Numbered from the stretch's first letter, positions 29,332 through 41,052 are shown. The stretch: 64,000 nt of DNA from Paenibacillus sp. OVF10 (GCA_022836915.1 CP094668.1:3100001-3164000), one strand, 5' to 3'. Made by a program: numbers and translations. Notes: a model not told the origin generated them from the sequence alone.

Positions 29332-30878
29332 ATGAACCGGTTGTGCAAGGTGCTGATTGTTGACGATGAGTTTCTGGTAAGACAGGGCATAAAGCACCAT
29401 ATGAACTGGGAAGCGGAAGGATTTATCATTGTGGGTGAAGCTTCCAACGGTGAAGAAGGATTACAGCAGGTGAACCTGTTAAAACCGGATATTGTGATCA
29501 CCGATATTGTCATGCCTGTCATGGATGGCGAAACGTTTGTCCGTACACTAAAAGCCAGTAATCCGCAGATTGAAGTTATTGTACTTAGCAGCTTCAGTGA
29601 ATTCGAGTATGTACGTTCAACGCTTCAGCACGGGGCAGCCGATTATATACTGAAACCCAAGCTGGATACAAATGAATTATTGCAAGTCCTTCAACGCACA
29701 GCGGGTAAAATTCCGGAGCTACAGTTCGAGCCGTCGCACGATGGCTGGAGACTTGGGCAACTGATGGAGAAGATGCTGTCCGGATTTACACTGGATGAAG
29801 ATAGCGAAATGCCGATGATTCGAGATACCTTTCCGTATGAATCCTTTCGCTTGCTTGTGTATAAACCCGTGGGTGCTGGGGAAATCCACTGAAGATGGAT
29901 CAGGAACAGATTGAATCCAAGCTCAGGAGCGATCTGCCTGAAGTAGAATGTGCAATGGTTCCCGCAGAGGGTACATTACCTGTAATGCTTCTTAATGTCG
30001 ACCCTGCAAGAGATGAATGGATGCTTGAACGGATCAGACAGTTGGCCAGTGAAAATGCAGCAGGAGAAGGCAGTCCTGGTTGGGTGCTTAGTGAAAGCTT
30101 TACTTCATTTGAACAAATGGGTGTTGTTTACCGGGAACATCTGATTAAGCTGATTGAATATCGCTTCTATTATAAGGATCGACCAATCCTGGTGTATGGT
30201 GAACTGCCTCCAATGCATCCCGCAGGTTATCAGTTTAATGTGAATATGTTTTTGCAGCATGTGAAGCGTAACCGGGTCGAAGCGGCAAGGGAGTATTTAC
30301 AGGATCATGCAAAAACACTTGGACGGGATTATATTGCGGATGTGTTTGAGATCAAATCATTTCTCGGTAACTTGATCTTCAACGTGACCATTACCCTCGC
30401 GGATATGGATGTCCAGTCCACCGGGCTGGAAGAGAGCAAATATACGTATTTTAAAAATGTGGACGGGGCTTCAAGTCTGGACGAAGTCATGACTGTGCTT
30501 GACCAATTCATGACCGAAGTTCAGGAGTGCACCGCTGGTTCGGGTGGAAAACGAAGTGATCCCAACATGAAGATGCTGCTGGATTACATGCATGAGCACT
30601 TTGATCAGCCGCTCGGGCTTGCTGAAGTAGCCAAGCATTTTCATTTTAATCCATCGTATTTATCCAGTTATTTCTCATCTCACAAAAAAGAAGGATTTAA
30701 TGAATACTTAAATAAAATTCGGATAGAAAAAGCCGAGGAACTGCTCCGATCCGATGATGTAACGATCTCTGAGATTAGCAGTATGGTAGGCTATTCCGAT
30801 CATAGTTACTTTTGCAAAGTGTTCAAAAAATTCACTGGATTATCACCAAGCCGATACCGGCGCAAATTCTGGGCATAA
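29332..30878 (+). CDS. YesN-type response regulator with AraC output domain (one frame break)
   Basis: The repaired product of about 515 residues has an N-terminal receiver domain (VLIVDDEFLVRQG, phospho-acceptor Asp in DIVITDIVMPVMDG, conserved Lys in YILKPK). A long linker follows, and then a C-terminal AraC DNA-binding domain (LAEVAKHFHFNPSYLSSYFS; ISEISSMVGYSDHSYFCKVF). The frame breaks at CC 29886-29887; one more C gives AGEIPLKMDQEQIESKL and joins both halves. It is 18 bases from the YesM kinase gene, forming a two-component system that in Paenibacillus typically activates the adjacent sugar ABC transporter. The start ATG 29332 follows AAGGGGTCGCGATC. Confidence 0.9.
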
Positions 30879-30896
30879 AGTCAGAAGGATAAAATC

Positions 30897-32666
30897 ATGA
30901 AGAAATGGATGAACCAATTATCTCGTCTCGGATTGTTTCCCAAGTTGTTTTTGGTTATGGTGGTCAGTATTGTCCTCGTTTCTGTACTCATCTTATGGAC
31001 GACCATTCACATGTCAACCAATCTGTTTACTGAGACGTTCAGTATCACAAACTCCAAGGTGCTTAATCAGATCAAGACCAATTTTGAATCCTTTAATGAG
31101 GCCATTGCTGCCGTATCGAATAATGTGATGCAGAGTGGATCGATCCGAGGATTCCTGTCCGAAGGAGATGCCGATTCCCTCACGATGGCCAAATCCTTCT
31201 ATAATATGAGGGAAACGATGGATCGAATTCAATCCATCACAGAATCCTACGAAGTAGGGATAACAATTATCGGGATTAATGGACGGAGCTATTCCACGAA
31301 TCGTGCTCACCTTCAGTTGTCCGTGGATGAATTGAAGCAGGAGCCAATTACGATGGAAGCCGCTGAGACGCCGAGTCGGCTTATCTTTGATGTTTACCAA
31401 AACGAGGCAACGATCGGGAGTCAGCAGATGATCTCTGCGACGAAAGCGTTGACGGACCGAACACGCAGCCGAATATACGGTACGCTCTATGTCACGATGA
31501 GAGAAGACATATTCCGGCAATTTTACAGCAGCTTTACAAGTCGTGGCAATGATGTGGTCATTATGAATGAAAAAGGTGAGATTGTATCATCGAATCGTGA
31601 AGACTGGATCGGAACAACTCAGCTGGATTTGCTATCATATGCCCGGGATATGAACAACAACTCTCCGAGAAGTATTAATGCTCGTGTGATGGATCAGGAT
31701 AGCGTTGTGCTATCCGAGTATCTACCGTTCTATCGGTTTTATATTGTCAATGTAGTGGATAAGGACCTGGCGATGGGTCAACTTATCGACATGAAGACGG
31801 TTGCCCTGATCTGTGCAGCTATCGTTGTGGGGGCACTCATCCTTGTGTTTCTCATCACCAGCCAGATTACCAAGTCACTGCGCAGACTTGTGAAGCAGAT
31901 GTCCAACATTACAAAAAGTGATCTGGACAACTACATTCCGGTGAGTGGAAGCTACGAGAGCAGGCAGCTTGGTCATGCTTACAATTACATGCTTGATGAA
32001 CTGCATGATTATGTGGATCAGTTAGTACAGACACAGCATGAACAACGTAACGCAGAGCTTGCGGCATTACAGAGTCAGATTAATCCTCACTTCTTGTACA
32101 ATACACTTGCATCTGTCAAAGTTCTGGTGCAACAAGGCAACAAAGACAGGGCTGCGGAGACCATTAACGCATTAATTGGATTGCTGCAAAATACGATCAG
32201 TGATGTGAGTCAGACGGTTACAGTGGAGCAAGAAGTCGAGAACTTGAAAAATTATGTCTTCATTAATCACGTCAGATATGGTGGCCGGATTAAAGCAGCT
32301 TTCTACGTTGCTCCGGATTGTACACACTATCATGTACCCAAACTGGTGATCCAGCCGTTTATCGAGAATGCATTTTTCCATGGATTTATCAAGAAAGAAA
32401 CGGGTACGATTCATGTCATGGTTTCCAGAGCGGGAGAATCACTCATCTGTGAGATTATGGACAATGGTGATGGAATTGAAGGGCTTGTCATGGGAGAAAC
32501 ATTGCCCAATCCAAAGAACAATCGTCAACTATTCAGTGGTATCGGTATTCGCAACGTACATGACCGTATTGAGTTATTATATGGTTCACCTTACGGTGTC
32601 ACGATTATGAGCAATGTCAGTGAAGGGACGAGAGTAACGGTTACATTGCCTTTAATCACGAGTTGA
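30897..32666 (+). CDS. YesM-type sensor histidine kinase
   Basis: This intact 589-residue membrane kinase has a first transmembrane segment at about residues 13-37 and an extracellular sensing region of about 260 residues (dCACHE-like). A second transmembrane segment follows (TVALICAAIVVGALILVFLI), then a HAMP domain and the His_kinase domain with the phospho-acceptor His in QINPHFLYNTLASV. The HATPase domain has VIQPFIENAFFHGF, MDNGDGI and GIGIRNVHDRI. It is partnered with the YesN regulator just upstream. The ligand is probably a xyloglucan- or galactan-derived oligosaccharide, inferred from the flanking GH74, importer and GH2 genes. A strong terminator follows. Confidence 0.92.
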   Translation: MKKWMNQLSRLGLFPKLFLVMVVSIVLVSVLILWTTIHMSTNLFTETFSITNSKVLNQIKTNFESFNEAIAAVSNNVMQSGSIRGFLSEGDADSLTMAKSFYNMRETMDRIQSITESYEVGITIIGINGRSYSTNRAHLQLSVDELKQEPITMEAAETPSRLIFDVYQNEATIGSQQMISATKALTDRTRSRIYGTLYVTMREDIFRQFYSSFTSRGNDVVIMNEKGEIVSSNREDWIGTTQLDLLSYARDMNNNSPRSINARVMDQDSVVLSEYLPFYRFYIVNVVDKDLAMGQLIDMKTVALICAAIVVGALILVFLITSQITKSLRRLVKQMSNITKSDLDNYIPVSGSYESRQLGHAYNYMLDELHDYVDQLVQTQHEQRNAELAALQSQINPHFLYNTLASVKVLVQQGNKDRAAETINALIGLLQNTISDVSQTVTVEQEVENLKNYVFINHVRYGGRIKAAFYVAPDCTHYHVPKLVIQPFIENAFFHGFIKKETGTIHVMVSRAGESLICEIMDNGDGIEGLVMGETLPNPKNNRQLFSGIGIRNVHDRIELLYGSPYGVTIMSNVSEGTRVTVTLPLITS

Positions 32667-32703
32667 ATTGAAACCCGATTCGATTGAATACACTAAAATC
32701 GAG

Positions 32704-32742
32704 ATCCCTCGCTTCTGTTTTCTACAGAGGCGGGGGATTTTC
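32704..32742 (+). terminator. Intrinsic terminator after the two-component system
   Basis: A 14-bp stem with G-T pairs (32704-32717 with 32725-32738) is followed by TTTTC. Confidence 0.8.
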
Positions 32743-32831
32743 ACGTGTCAGAGGTAAAGCGGGTGAATTTTGTACTATTTCAAGATCAAGAAATTACAAA
32801 ATCAAAAGAAATTACAAAAAACCAAATTTAA

Positions 32832-32858
32832 TGCAAACGGTTTCTGTAAAGGTTTTCA
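32832..32858 (+). promoter_or_regulatory. Two tandem cre-like sites before the solute-binding protein gene
   Basis: TGCAAACGGTTTCT (32832-32845) and TGTAAAGGTTTTCA (32845-32858) each differ from the cre consensus at one or two positions and abut each other. They lie about 150 bases before the importer's first gene. The 32743-33003 gap otherwise holds AT-rich sequence and no gene. Confidence 0.5.
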
Positions 32859-33003
32859 TTGTGGCAATAAGATGACAAATCCGTACAAAATTATTACTAA
32901 CGAATGGAGATATGGGAATGATAAGATGAATACATCGAAAGCAACCGCTTTCAGAAAACGTAAACAAATTACACACAAAGAGGTCGAAGGGGAGTTGAAT
33001 GTT

Positions 33004-34296
33004 TTGAAAAAAATGTGGGTATTGATGCTCGTTACAGTACTGCTGTTGTCCGCATGTTCATCCGGTGGCGGAGGTAATTCCGCTAGTGGTGGTGACGAAA
33101 AAACAAACGAAATTACGGTCTGGGCTTGGGACAAAGCTTTTAACGTAGCTGCAATGGAAACAGCAAAAGAAGCATATCAAAAAGCAAATCCTGATGTGAA
33201 AATTAACATCATTGAATACGCTCAAGCTGATATCATTCAGAAACTGAACACAGGTCTTAACTCCGGAACTGCCAGCGGTCTCCCAAACGTAGTTCTGATT
33301 GAAGACTATCGTTCACAAAGCTTCCTGAATGCGTATCCTGATGCGTTCAAAGATCTGTCTTCCAGTATCACGGCTTCCGATTTTGCAGATTACAAACTCG
33401 GACCAACAGCGTTTGATGGCAAACAATACGGAGTACCATTTGACTCCGGCGTTGCTGGTTTGTACTACAGAACAGACCTGCTGGAGCAAGCTGGCTACAA
33501 AGCAGCTGACCTGCAAGACATCACTTGGGATGACTACATCCAAATTGGTAAAGACGTAAAAGCTAAAACAGGTAAAGAGCTTCTTTCTCTTGACCCGAAT
33601 GACCTTGGTTTGATTCGTATGATGATCCAAACTGCAGGTAAATGGTATTCCGCAGAAGATGGTAAAACACCTGACATTGCTAATAATGCTGCTCTGAAAG
33701 AAGCGTTTATTACTTACAAAGCAATGATGGATGCCAACATTGTTAAATTGCACTCTGACTGGAGTCAATTCGTTGCCAACGCCAATAACGGTAGCGTAGC
33801 AACAATTCCTACAGGTAACTGGTTCTCACCATCTGTACGTCAAGAAGCTTCCCAATCCGGTAAATGGGCTATAGCTCCAATGCCGAAAATGGCTGGTCAA
33901 CCAAACTCTGTTCACGCATCCAACTTGGGTGGTAGCTCTTGGTATGTTATGAACAACGTTCCTGGTGCAGATCAAGCAGCTGATTTTGTAGCAAAAACAT
34001 TTGGTTCTGACAAACAATTGTATCAAGATCTGTTGAACAACATCGGCGCAATTGGTACGTACAAACCAGCAGTTGATGGTGATGCGTATGCCAAAGCAGA
34101 CGAGTACTTCGGCGGACAAAAAATCTTCACAGACTTTGCGAATTGGACGAAAGAAATTCCAAGCGTAAACTATGGTATCAACACATATGCCATTGAAGAT
34201 ATTCTGGTAGTAGAAATGCAAGCATTCCTGAACGGTAAATCAATCGATGACGTTCTGGCTGATGCACAAAAACAAGCTGAAGCACAATTAAACTAA
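33004..34296 (+). CDS. Sugar ABC transporter substrate-binding lipoprotein (CUT1)
   Basis: This 430-residue lipoprotein has the signal peptide KKMWVLMLVTVLLLSACSS; the lipobox LSAC predicts lipidation of the Cys and anchoring on the outer face of the membrane. The mature protein has the family 1 extracellular solute-binding fold (EITVWAWDKAFNVAAMETA, YGVPFDSGVAGLYYRTDLLEQAGY, GNWFSPSV). It should capture an oligosaccharide, probably galactose-containing, for the two permeases downstream. TTG 33004 is chosen because GGGGAG precedes it by about nine bases and it gives a normal signal peptide; the frame is open far upstream but without an RBS. A long hairpin separates it from the permeases. Confidence 0.9.
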   Translation: MKKMWVLMLVTVLLLSACSSGGGGNSASGGDEKTNEITVWAWDKAFNVAAMETAKEAYQKANPDVKINIIEYAQADIIQKLNTGLNSGTASGLPNVVLIEDYRSQSFLNAYPDAFKDLSSSITASDFADYKLGPTAFDGKQYGVPFDSGVAGLYYRTDLLEQAGYKAADLQDITWDDYIQIGKDVKAKTGKELLSLDPNDLGLIRMMIQTAGKWYSAEDGKTPDIANNAALKEAFITYKAMMDANIVKLHSDWSQFVANANNGSVATIPTGNWFSPSVRQEASQSGKWAIAPMPKMAGQPNSVHASNLGGSSWYVMNNVPGADQAADFVAKTFGSDKQLYQDLLNNIGAIGTYKPAVDGDAYAKADEYFGGQKIFTDFANWTKEIPSVNYGINTYAIEDILVVEMQAFLNGKSIDDVLADAQKQAEAQLN

Positions 34297-34315
34297 GATA
34301 CCCAAGGTAACTTAT

Positions 34316-34395
34316 AGAACCCTAGGAAACATCGGAGCCATCTCCTATGTCCGGCGCAAGTCGAACCGGATATGGCGAGAGGCTCCGTGGGTTCT
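34316..34395 (+). promoter_or_regulatory. Long intergenic stem-loop between binding-protein and permease genes
   Basis: Three collinear, nested stems are visible: AGAACCC (34316-34322) with GGGTTCT (34389-34395), CGGAGCC (34333-34339) with GGCTCCG (34381-34387), and ATGTCCGG (34347-34354) with CCGGATAT (34366-34373). There is also a TCTC/GAGA pairing between the last two. No T-run follows. It fits an mRNA-stabilising or attenuating structure that gives more binding protein than permease. Confidence 0.65.
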
Positions 34396-34428
34396 ACCCA
34401 TGTTCCATGGAGAGAGAGGAGCCATACT

Positions 34429-35328
34429 GTGAAAGCCATGAATACAGGAGACAGTCTCCAAAAGAAAAATAATTTGACTGGATGGGCTTTTGTTTTGCTG
34501 GCTGTTGTCGGGATTGTTGCATTTTACTTCTACCCGATGATCCAAGCGCTGCTCTTATCGTTCAAGTCTGGTGTAGGAGCCAATCTTGAATTTTCGGGCC
34601 TTTCTAACTACAAAAGATTGTTAGTTGATACAACGTTCCGTACAGCATTATCGAATACATTTATCTACTTGATCATTCAAGTGCCTGTAATGATTATTCT
34701 CGGTTTGTTTATTTCCGTATTGCTGAATGACAGCACACTACGCTTCCGGAGCTTCTTCCGTACAGCGATTTTCTTGCCTTGTGTAACTTCATTGGTAGCG
34801 TACTCTGTTGTATTCAAATATTTGTTCGCACCAGATGGAATGGTGAATCAATTCCTTATGGGCTTGCACATTATTGGCGATCCAATTCAATGGATCACAG
34901 ACCCGTTCTGGGCTAAAATTACGATCATAATCGCCGTTACTTGGCGTTGGACCGGATATAACATGATTTTCTATCTGTCATCCCTGCAAAACATCGATCA
35001 ATCGATCTATGAAGCTGCAAGAATTGACGGAGCGAATGCTTTTACACAATTCTTCAAAATCACAGTACCTTTGCTTAAACCGATTATCCTCTTTACTTCG
35101 ATCACATCAACGATTGGTACATTACAAATCTTCGATGAGATCATGAATATTACCAAAGGTGGTCCAGGTAATGCGACCATGTCGATTTCACAATACATCT
35201 ACAACCTTTCGTTCAAATATTCACCGGATTTCGGTTATGCAGCAACAGTGTCGTATTCCATCGTAATCTTGATTATTGTATTGTCCATCATCCAGTTTAA
35301 AGTGGCAGGTGATAATAAAAATGGCTAA
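34429..35328 (+). CDS. Sugar ABC transporter permease (CUT1, LplB/UgpA-like)
   Basis: This membrane protein of about 299 residues has six predicted helices, beginning WAFVLLAVVGIVAFYFYPMI. The cytoplasmic EAA loop EAARIDGANAFTQFFKITVP contacts the ATPase. GTG 34429 is chosen because GAGAGAGGAG lies eight bases upstream; ATG 34438 is an alternative. It overlaps the next permease by eight bases, and together they form the heterodimeric channel of a CUT1 importer. No ATPase gene is present nearby, so a shared MsmX-type ATPase encoded elsewhere is expected, as is common in Bacillota. Confidence 0.92.
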   Translation: MKAMNTGDSLQKKNNLTGWAFVLLAVVGIVAFYFYPMIQALLLSFKSGVGANLEFSGLSNYKRLLVDTTFRTALSNTFIYLIIQVPVMIILGLFISVLLNDSTLRFRSFFRTAIFLPCVTSLVAYSVVFKYLFAPDGMVNQFLMGLHIIGDPIQWITDPFWAKITIIIAVTWRWTGYNMIFYLSSLQNIDQSIYEAARIDGANAFTQFFKITVPLLKPIILFTSITSTIGTLQIFDEIMNITKGGPGNATMSISQYIYNLSFKYSPDFGYAATVSYSIVILIIVLSIIQFKVAGDNKNG

Positions 35329-36151
35329 AGCTAAAGCAAAACGGATTTTCACGTATGTGTTCCTATCCATCGTCGCCTTTGTATCCATTTTCCCTTTCTT
35401 CTGGATGCTGGTCAGTTCAACAAATGCATCAGTCGATGTCACCAAGGGTAGACTGCTGCCGGGTTCAGCTTTCATTGATAACTTTAACAAACTGATTGAT
35501 TCGACAAATCTGGTACAGGCTCTCGGAAACTCGGCGATTATCTCTGTAATCTCCACTGTCTTGGCACTGTTTATTGGTTCCATGGCAGGTTATGGCTTCG
35601 AGGTATATCGCACGAAGTCCCGTGATGTCGTGTTTAATATCCTGTTGTTATCCATGATGATCCCGTTTGCAGCGATCATGGTACCACTGTATCGTATGTT
35701 TGCAACAATCTCGGGAGTTGCACCGGTTATTGGAATCAACACGATGGCAGCAGTGATCCTGCCAACCATCGCAACAGCGTTCCTGATCTTTTTCTTCCGT
35801 CAGAACACCAAAATGTTCCCGAAAGACTTGCTGGAAGCTGGACGTATTGATGGTTTGAGTGAACTCGGCATCTTCTTGAAGATCTATATGCCAACCATGA
35901 AAACAACATATGCAGCGGCAGCAATCATTACATTCATGAGTAGCTGGAACAACTATCTGTGGCCACTCATTGTATTGCAAACACCTGACCAACAAACGAT
36001 TCCACTGTTGATCTCAAATCTGGGTGCTGGTTATTCTCCGGATTACGGAGTAATCATGACAGCAATCGTGATTGCAACACTGCCTACAGCAATCGTATTC
36101 TTCATCATGCAGAAACATTTTGTTGCAGGTATGGTAGGTTCCGTGAAGTAA
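35321..36151 (+). CDS. Sugar ABC transporter permease (CUT1, UgpE/LplC-like)
   Basis: This is the second channel subunit, 276 residues with six predicted helices (IFTYVFLSIVAFVSIFPFFW first). The EAA motif is EAGRIDGLSELGIFLKIYMP and the C-terminus ends in KHFVAGMVGSVK, typical of this subfamily. The start ATG 35321 overlaps the end of the upstream permease by eight bases, with AGGTGAT about nine bases upstream, so translation is coupled. A modest terminator-like hairpin follows before the GH2 beta-galactosidase, which is probably its functional partner inside the cell. Confidence 0.92.
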   Translation: MAKAKAKRIFTYVFLSIVAFVSIFPFFWMLVSSTNASVDVTKGRLLPGSAFIDNFNKLIDSTNLVQALGNSAIISVISTVLALFIGSMAGYGFEVYRTKSRDVVFNILLLSMMIPFAAIMVPLYRMFATISGVAPVIGINTMAAVILPTIATAFLIFFFRQNTKMFPKDLLEAGRIDGLSELGIFLKIYMPTMKTTYAAAAIITFMSSWNNYLWPLIVLQTPDQQTIPLLISNLGAGYSPDYGVIMTAIVIATLPTAIVFFIMQKHFVAGMVGSVK

Positions 36152-36195
36152 TGAAAACAGCATAATCCGTGTAAATGACGGGTGCAGGAAAGAAG

Positions 36196-36230
36196 AGAGG
36201 GCGCTGTTATGGCGTACCTCTGTCTTTTTT
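36196..36230 (+). terminator. Possible terminator after the importer genes
   Basis: AGAGG pairs with CCTCT around an imperfect GC-rich inner stem (GCGC/GGCG), followed by TTTTTT. The stem is short and bulged, so read-through into the GH2 gene is possible. Confidence 0.45.
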
Positions 36231-36269
36231 GTTTATGTAAAGCAAAAGGAAACCCAGAGTAAACCTTGA

Positions 36270-39356
<3,087 letters not shown>

Positions 39357-39397
39357 GTAAAAGAATCGTACAGAATAAAGAATGTATACTATAAAGA

Positions 39398-39431
39398 ACA
39401 GAGGTCTTCGCTCATCGGAGGCCTCTGTTTT
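39398..39431 (+). terminator. Intrinsic terminator after lacZ
   Basis: A 13-bp stem ACAGAGGTCTTCG / CGGAGGCCTCTGT with a CTCAT loop is followed by TTTTG. Confidence 0.85.
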
Positions 39432-39525
39432 GTTATGCCAACGAACAGCTTGAGAGGCATTGTATGAAACCGTTCTCTCTCCAACCTCGTAATGTACGAG
39501 ACAGGAAACATAAGAGGGGTTCAAG

Positions 39526-39831
39526 ATGAGTAAAAAAGCAAAGACAGGTATATGGGTGACTGTGTTGGTCTTCTTGGGTATCATTGTTGGATGTTTCATA
39601 TGGTATTTCAATACCGCTTCAGGTGAACGTGCACTCAAAACGATGAGGTCCAATAACTCGGGTGGGCTGGAGAGGGTTGTTAAAGTGTACAGCAATAATG
39701 GTGAATTGATTCAGACCTATGATGGCAAAATTGACGTGGAAGATACGGAATACGGCAATAAAGTATTATTTGATCTCAATGGGAAACGTGTTGTGATCTA
39801 TAATGCAACGATTGTTGTTGAAGAGAAGTAA
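39526..39831 (+). CDS. Small membrane-anchored protein of unknown function
   Basis: I do not recognise this 101-residue protein. Residues 9-28 (IWVTVLVFLGIIVGCFIWYF) form one membrane helix, leaving a short basic N-terminus inside and a soluble domain of about 70 residues outside. That domain is beta-rich, with VVKVYSNNGELIQTYDGKID and GKRVVIYNATIVVEE, and may be a small barrel or sandwich. There is a Cys inside the helix (GC) but no lipobox arrangement. ATG 39526 has a plausible SD (GAGGGGTTCAAG). It starts a group of four small genes between lacZ and rsmD; coding potential is supported by the RBS and the ordered domain. Confidence 0.6.
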   Translation: MSKKAKTGIWVTVLVFLGIIVGCFIWYFNTASGERALKTMRSNNSGGLERVVKVYSNNGELIQTYDGKIDVEDTEYGNKVLFDLNGKRVVIYNATIVVEEK

Positions 39832-39939
39832 AGCGTAAATTGCCAGTCTTGACCAAGCGCTGGTTTGGAATTTGGAATGACACCTTATCTCTTATATGGT
39901 AAAATTAAGGGGAATATACAAGGGTCGGGTGAGATTTTT

Positions 39940-40065
39940 ATGGTGGATATGTACCTCATAATCCTAGTTGCTATCTTGGGAATGACTCTGTTTTATAGCT
40001 TGATCGCTTATTTCTTGATTCGTTTCATTTCCAAAAAAGCTTTCAAGCTGACGTTAACCAAATAA
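39940..40065 (+). CDS. Very small hydrophobic protein
   Basis: This is a 41-residue product starting at ATG 39940, six bases after GGGTGAG. It consists of one hydrophobic helix (MYLIILVAILGMTLFYSLIAYFLI) and a basic tail (RFISKKAFKLTLTK), giving a single-pass membrane protein with its C-terminus inside. A longer in-frame start at 39865 lacks an RBS. No family is recognised. It is immediately followed by a second tiny membrane ORF, a layout seen for type I toxin-like peptides, phage holin-like genes and accessory membrane peptides; none can be assigned. Confidence 0.4.
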   Translation: MVDMYLIILVAILGMTLFYSLIAYFLIRFISKKAFKLTLTK

Positions 40066-40068
40066 GAA

Positions 40069-40221
40069 ATGATGGAGATTATAACCTGGCTCGCAGTGTT
40101 GTTTATTACCTTCATGATGATTAAGACGGGTTCGATAAATCTTCTCTTGCCGGTTGTTTTACTTATCATTCCATTGATCAATTTGCGGATTTCCAATCGG
40201 AAACATAGAGAGATGAATTAG
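40069..40221 (+). CDS. Very small hydrophobic protein
   Basis: This 50-residue reading frame starts ATG ATG GAG three bases after the previous stop. It is almost entirely hydrophobic in two segments (ITWLAVLFITFMMIK and INLLLPVVLLIIPLI) with a basic C-terminus (RISNRKHREMN). It could be a two-helix membrane hairpin coupled to the upstream tiny protein. The SD is weak (AATAAGAA), so translation may depend on coupling. It is followed by a strong terminator. Function is unknown, and it could be a chance open frame in AT-rich DNA. Confidence 0.35.
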   Translation: MMEIITWLAVLFITFMMIKTGSINLLLPVVLLIIPLINLRISNRKHREMN

Positions 40222-40265
40222 TATAGCTTGCTAAGTTGGGTAATGCACAAGAAGGTTGAAGATAG

Positions 40266-40310
40266 AAAAGGTTGACGGAGATAACAATCACTAGTCAACC
40301 TTTTTTATTT
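40266..40310 (+). terminator. Intrinsic terminator after the small membrane genes
   Basis: AAAAGGTTGAC pairs with GTCAACCTTTT around a 17-base loop, and the T-run continues to TTTTTTATTTT. The A-rich 5' side makes it potentially bidirectional. Confidence 0.8.
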
Positions 40311-40357
40311 TGTATTAATTTCAATTATATACGGTGATAACGAACAAGGGGAGTTTA

Positions 40358-40795
40358 ATGATGATCCTGGGCAAATCAACGGATACTTCAGGATTAACGC
40401 AGGTTGCCAATCTATCGGATGAGTTGCAGCCTGTTTTTGATCAAGCAGAAAGCAAATATCAAATAGTTGATATTGAACTATTCTTTGTTTTCAGGTGTCT
40501 CCCTGAGGAATACGAGAGAAGATCCACGGTCAGGCATGTGAAGAAGGAGAATGTTATATATTTCGATCTGGTGGTTAGCGAGGATCGGTATAAGACATTA
40601 AGCAAAAGCAAACAACGGTATGCGTTAAGCCATGAGTTTTATGCTTTTTTGAGTGAAAAGATCCAGAAATACAAGATTGAACATTTAAAAGTGAATGAGT
40701 TTATCGCAGATATGGGCATGTGGCTGAGGGAGATCGGATGGTTGCAGACCAAAGATGAAGCCGAAATAAGTGAATTTGAAGAAAAGTATAACTAA
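40358..40795 (+). CDS. Hypothetical protein, 145 residues
   Basis: I do not recognise this protein. ATG 40358 follows AAGGGGAG at a good distance, which is why the longer in-frame start at 40334 is not used. It is soluble and acidic, with mixed alpha/beta content: an early amphipathic stretch (LSDELQPVFDQAESKYQIVDIELFF split by loops), a central strand (NVIYFDLVVSEDRY) and a helical C-terminus (HEFYAFLSEKIQKY, MGMWLREIGWL). The size, acidity and isolated AT-rich setting resemble small immunity proteins of contact or secreted toxin systems, but no toxin is adjacent and this is only an impression. Confidence 0.55.
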   Translation: MMILGKSTDTSGLTQVANLSDELQPVFDQAESKYQIVDIELFFVFRCLPEEYERRSTVRHVKKENVIYFDLVVSEDRYKTLSKSKQRYALSHEFYAFLSEKIQKYKIEHLKVNEFIADMGMWLREIGWLQTKDEAEISEFEEKYN

Positions 40796-40823
40796 CAAAA
40801 TAAAGTGATATAAACAACAAAAA

Positions 40824-40850
40824 TAGGCCCTCTTTCGAGGGCCTACTTTT
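40824..40850 (+). terminator. Intrinsic terminator after the 145-residue gene
   Basis: A perfect 9-bp stem TAGGCCCTC / GAGGGCCTA with loop TTTC is followed by CTTTTC. Confidence 0.85.
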
Positions 40851-41023
40851 CATGGGAGAGGAGAAACCGGACGAAGAGCTTATGGGGAAACGTAAGTCTT
40901 CTCCGCGGTTGTCTACGACACTTGTGATGTCGATAATTATAGAATCGCCCGATTGTTTCCTTTTTATACATATGCGTCAACAATTCGTCAACAATTTTCC
41001 AAGGGAAATGAAGACCGCACATT

Positions 41024-41052
41024 TTTCAAACTGAACCCGAGTGTGGTACGAT
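41024..41052 (+). promoter_or_regulatory. Candidate promoter of rsmD-coaD
   Basis: TTTCAA (41024-41029), a 17-base spacer and TACGAT (41047-41052) lie about 45 bases before the rsmD start. The 40851-41023 stretch upstream shows no gene. Confidence 0.45.

Noticed and set aside
32770..33003. N-terminal extension of the substrate-binding protein
   Set aside because: It would bury the signal peptide, has no RBS and contains the cre sites; the TTG at 33004 has both RBS and a normal lipoprotein signal.
34372..34428. Longer start for the first permease
   Set aside because: The extension lies in the long hairpin and adds a non-family hydrophilic N-terminus; GTG 34429 has the RBS.
40852..41034. Sixty-codon open frame before rsmD
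   Set aside because: No RBS at its ATG, it begins right at a terminator tail, the protein has no pattern, and it overlaps the rsmD promoter.
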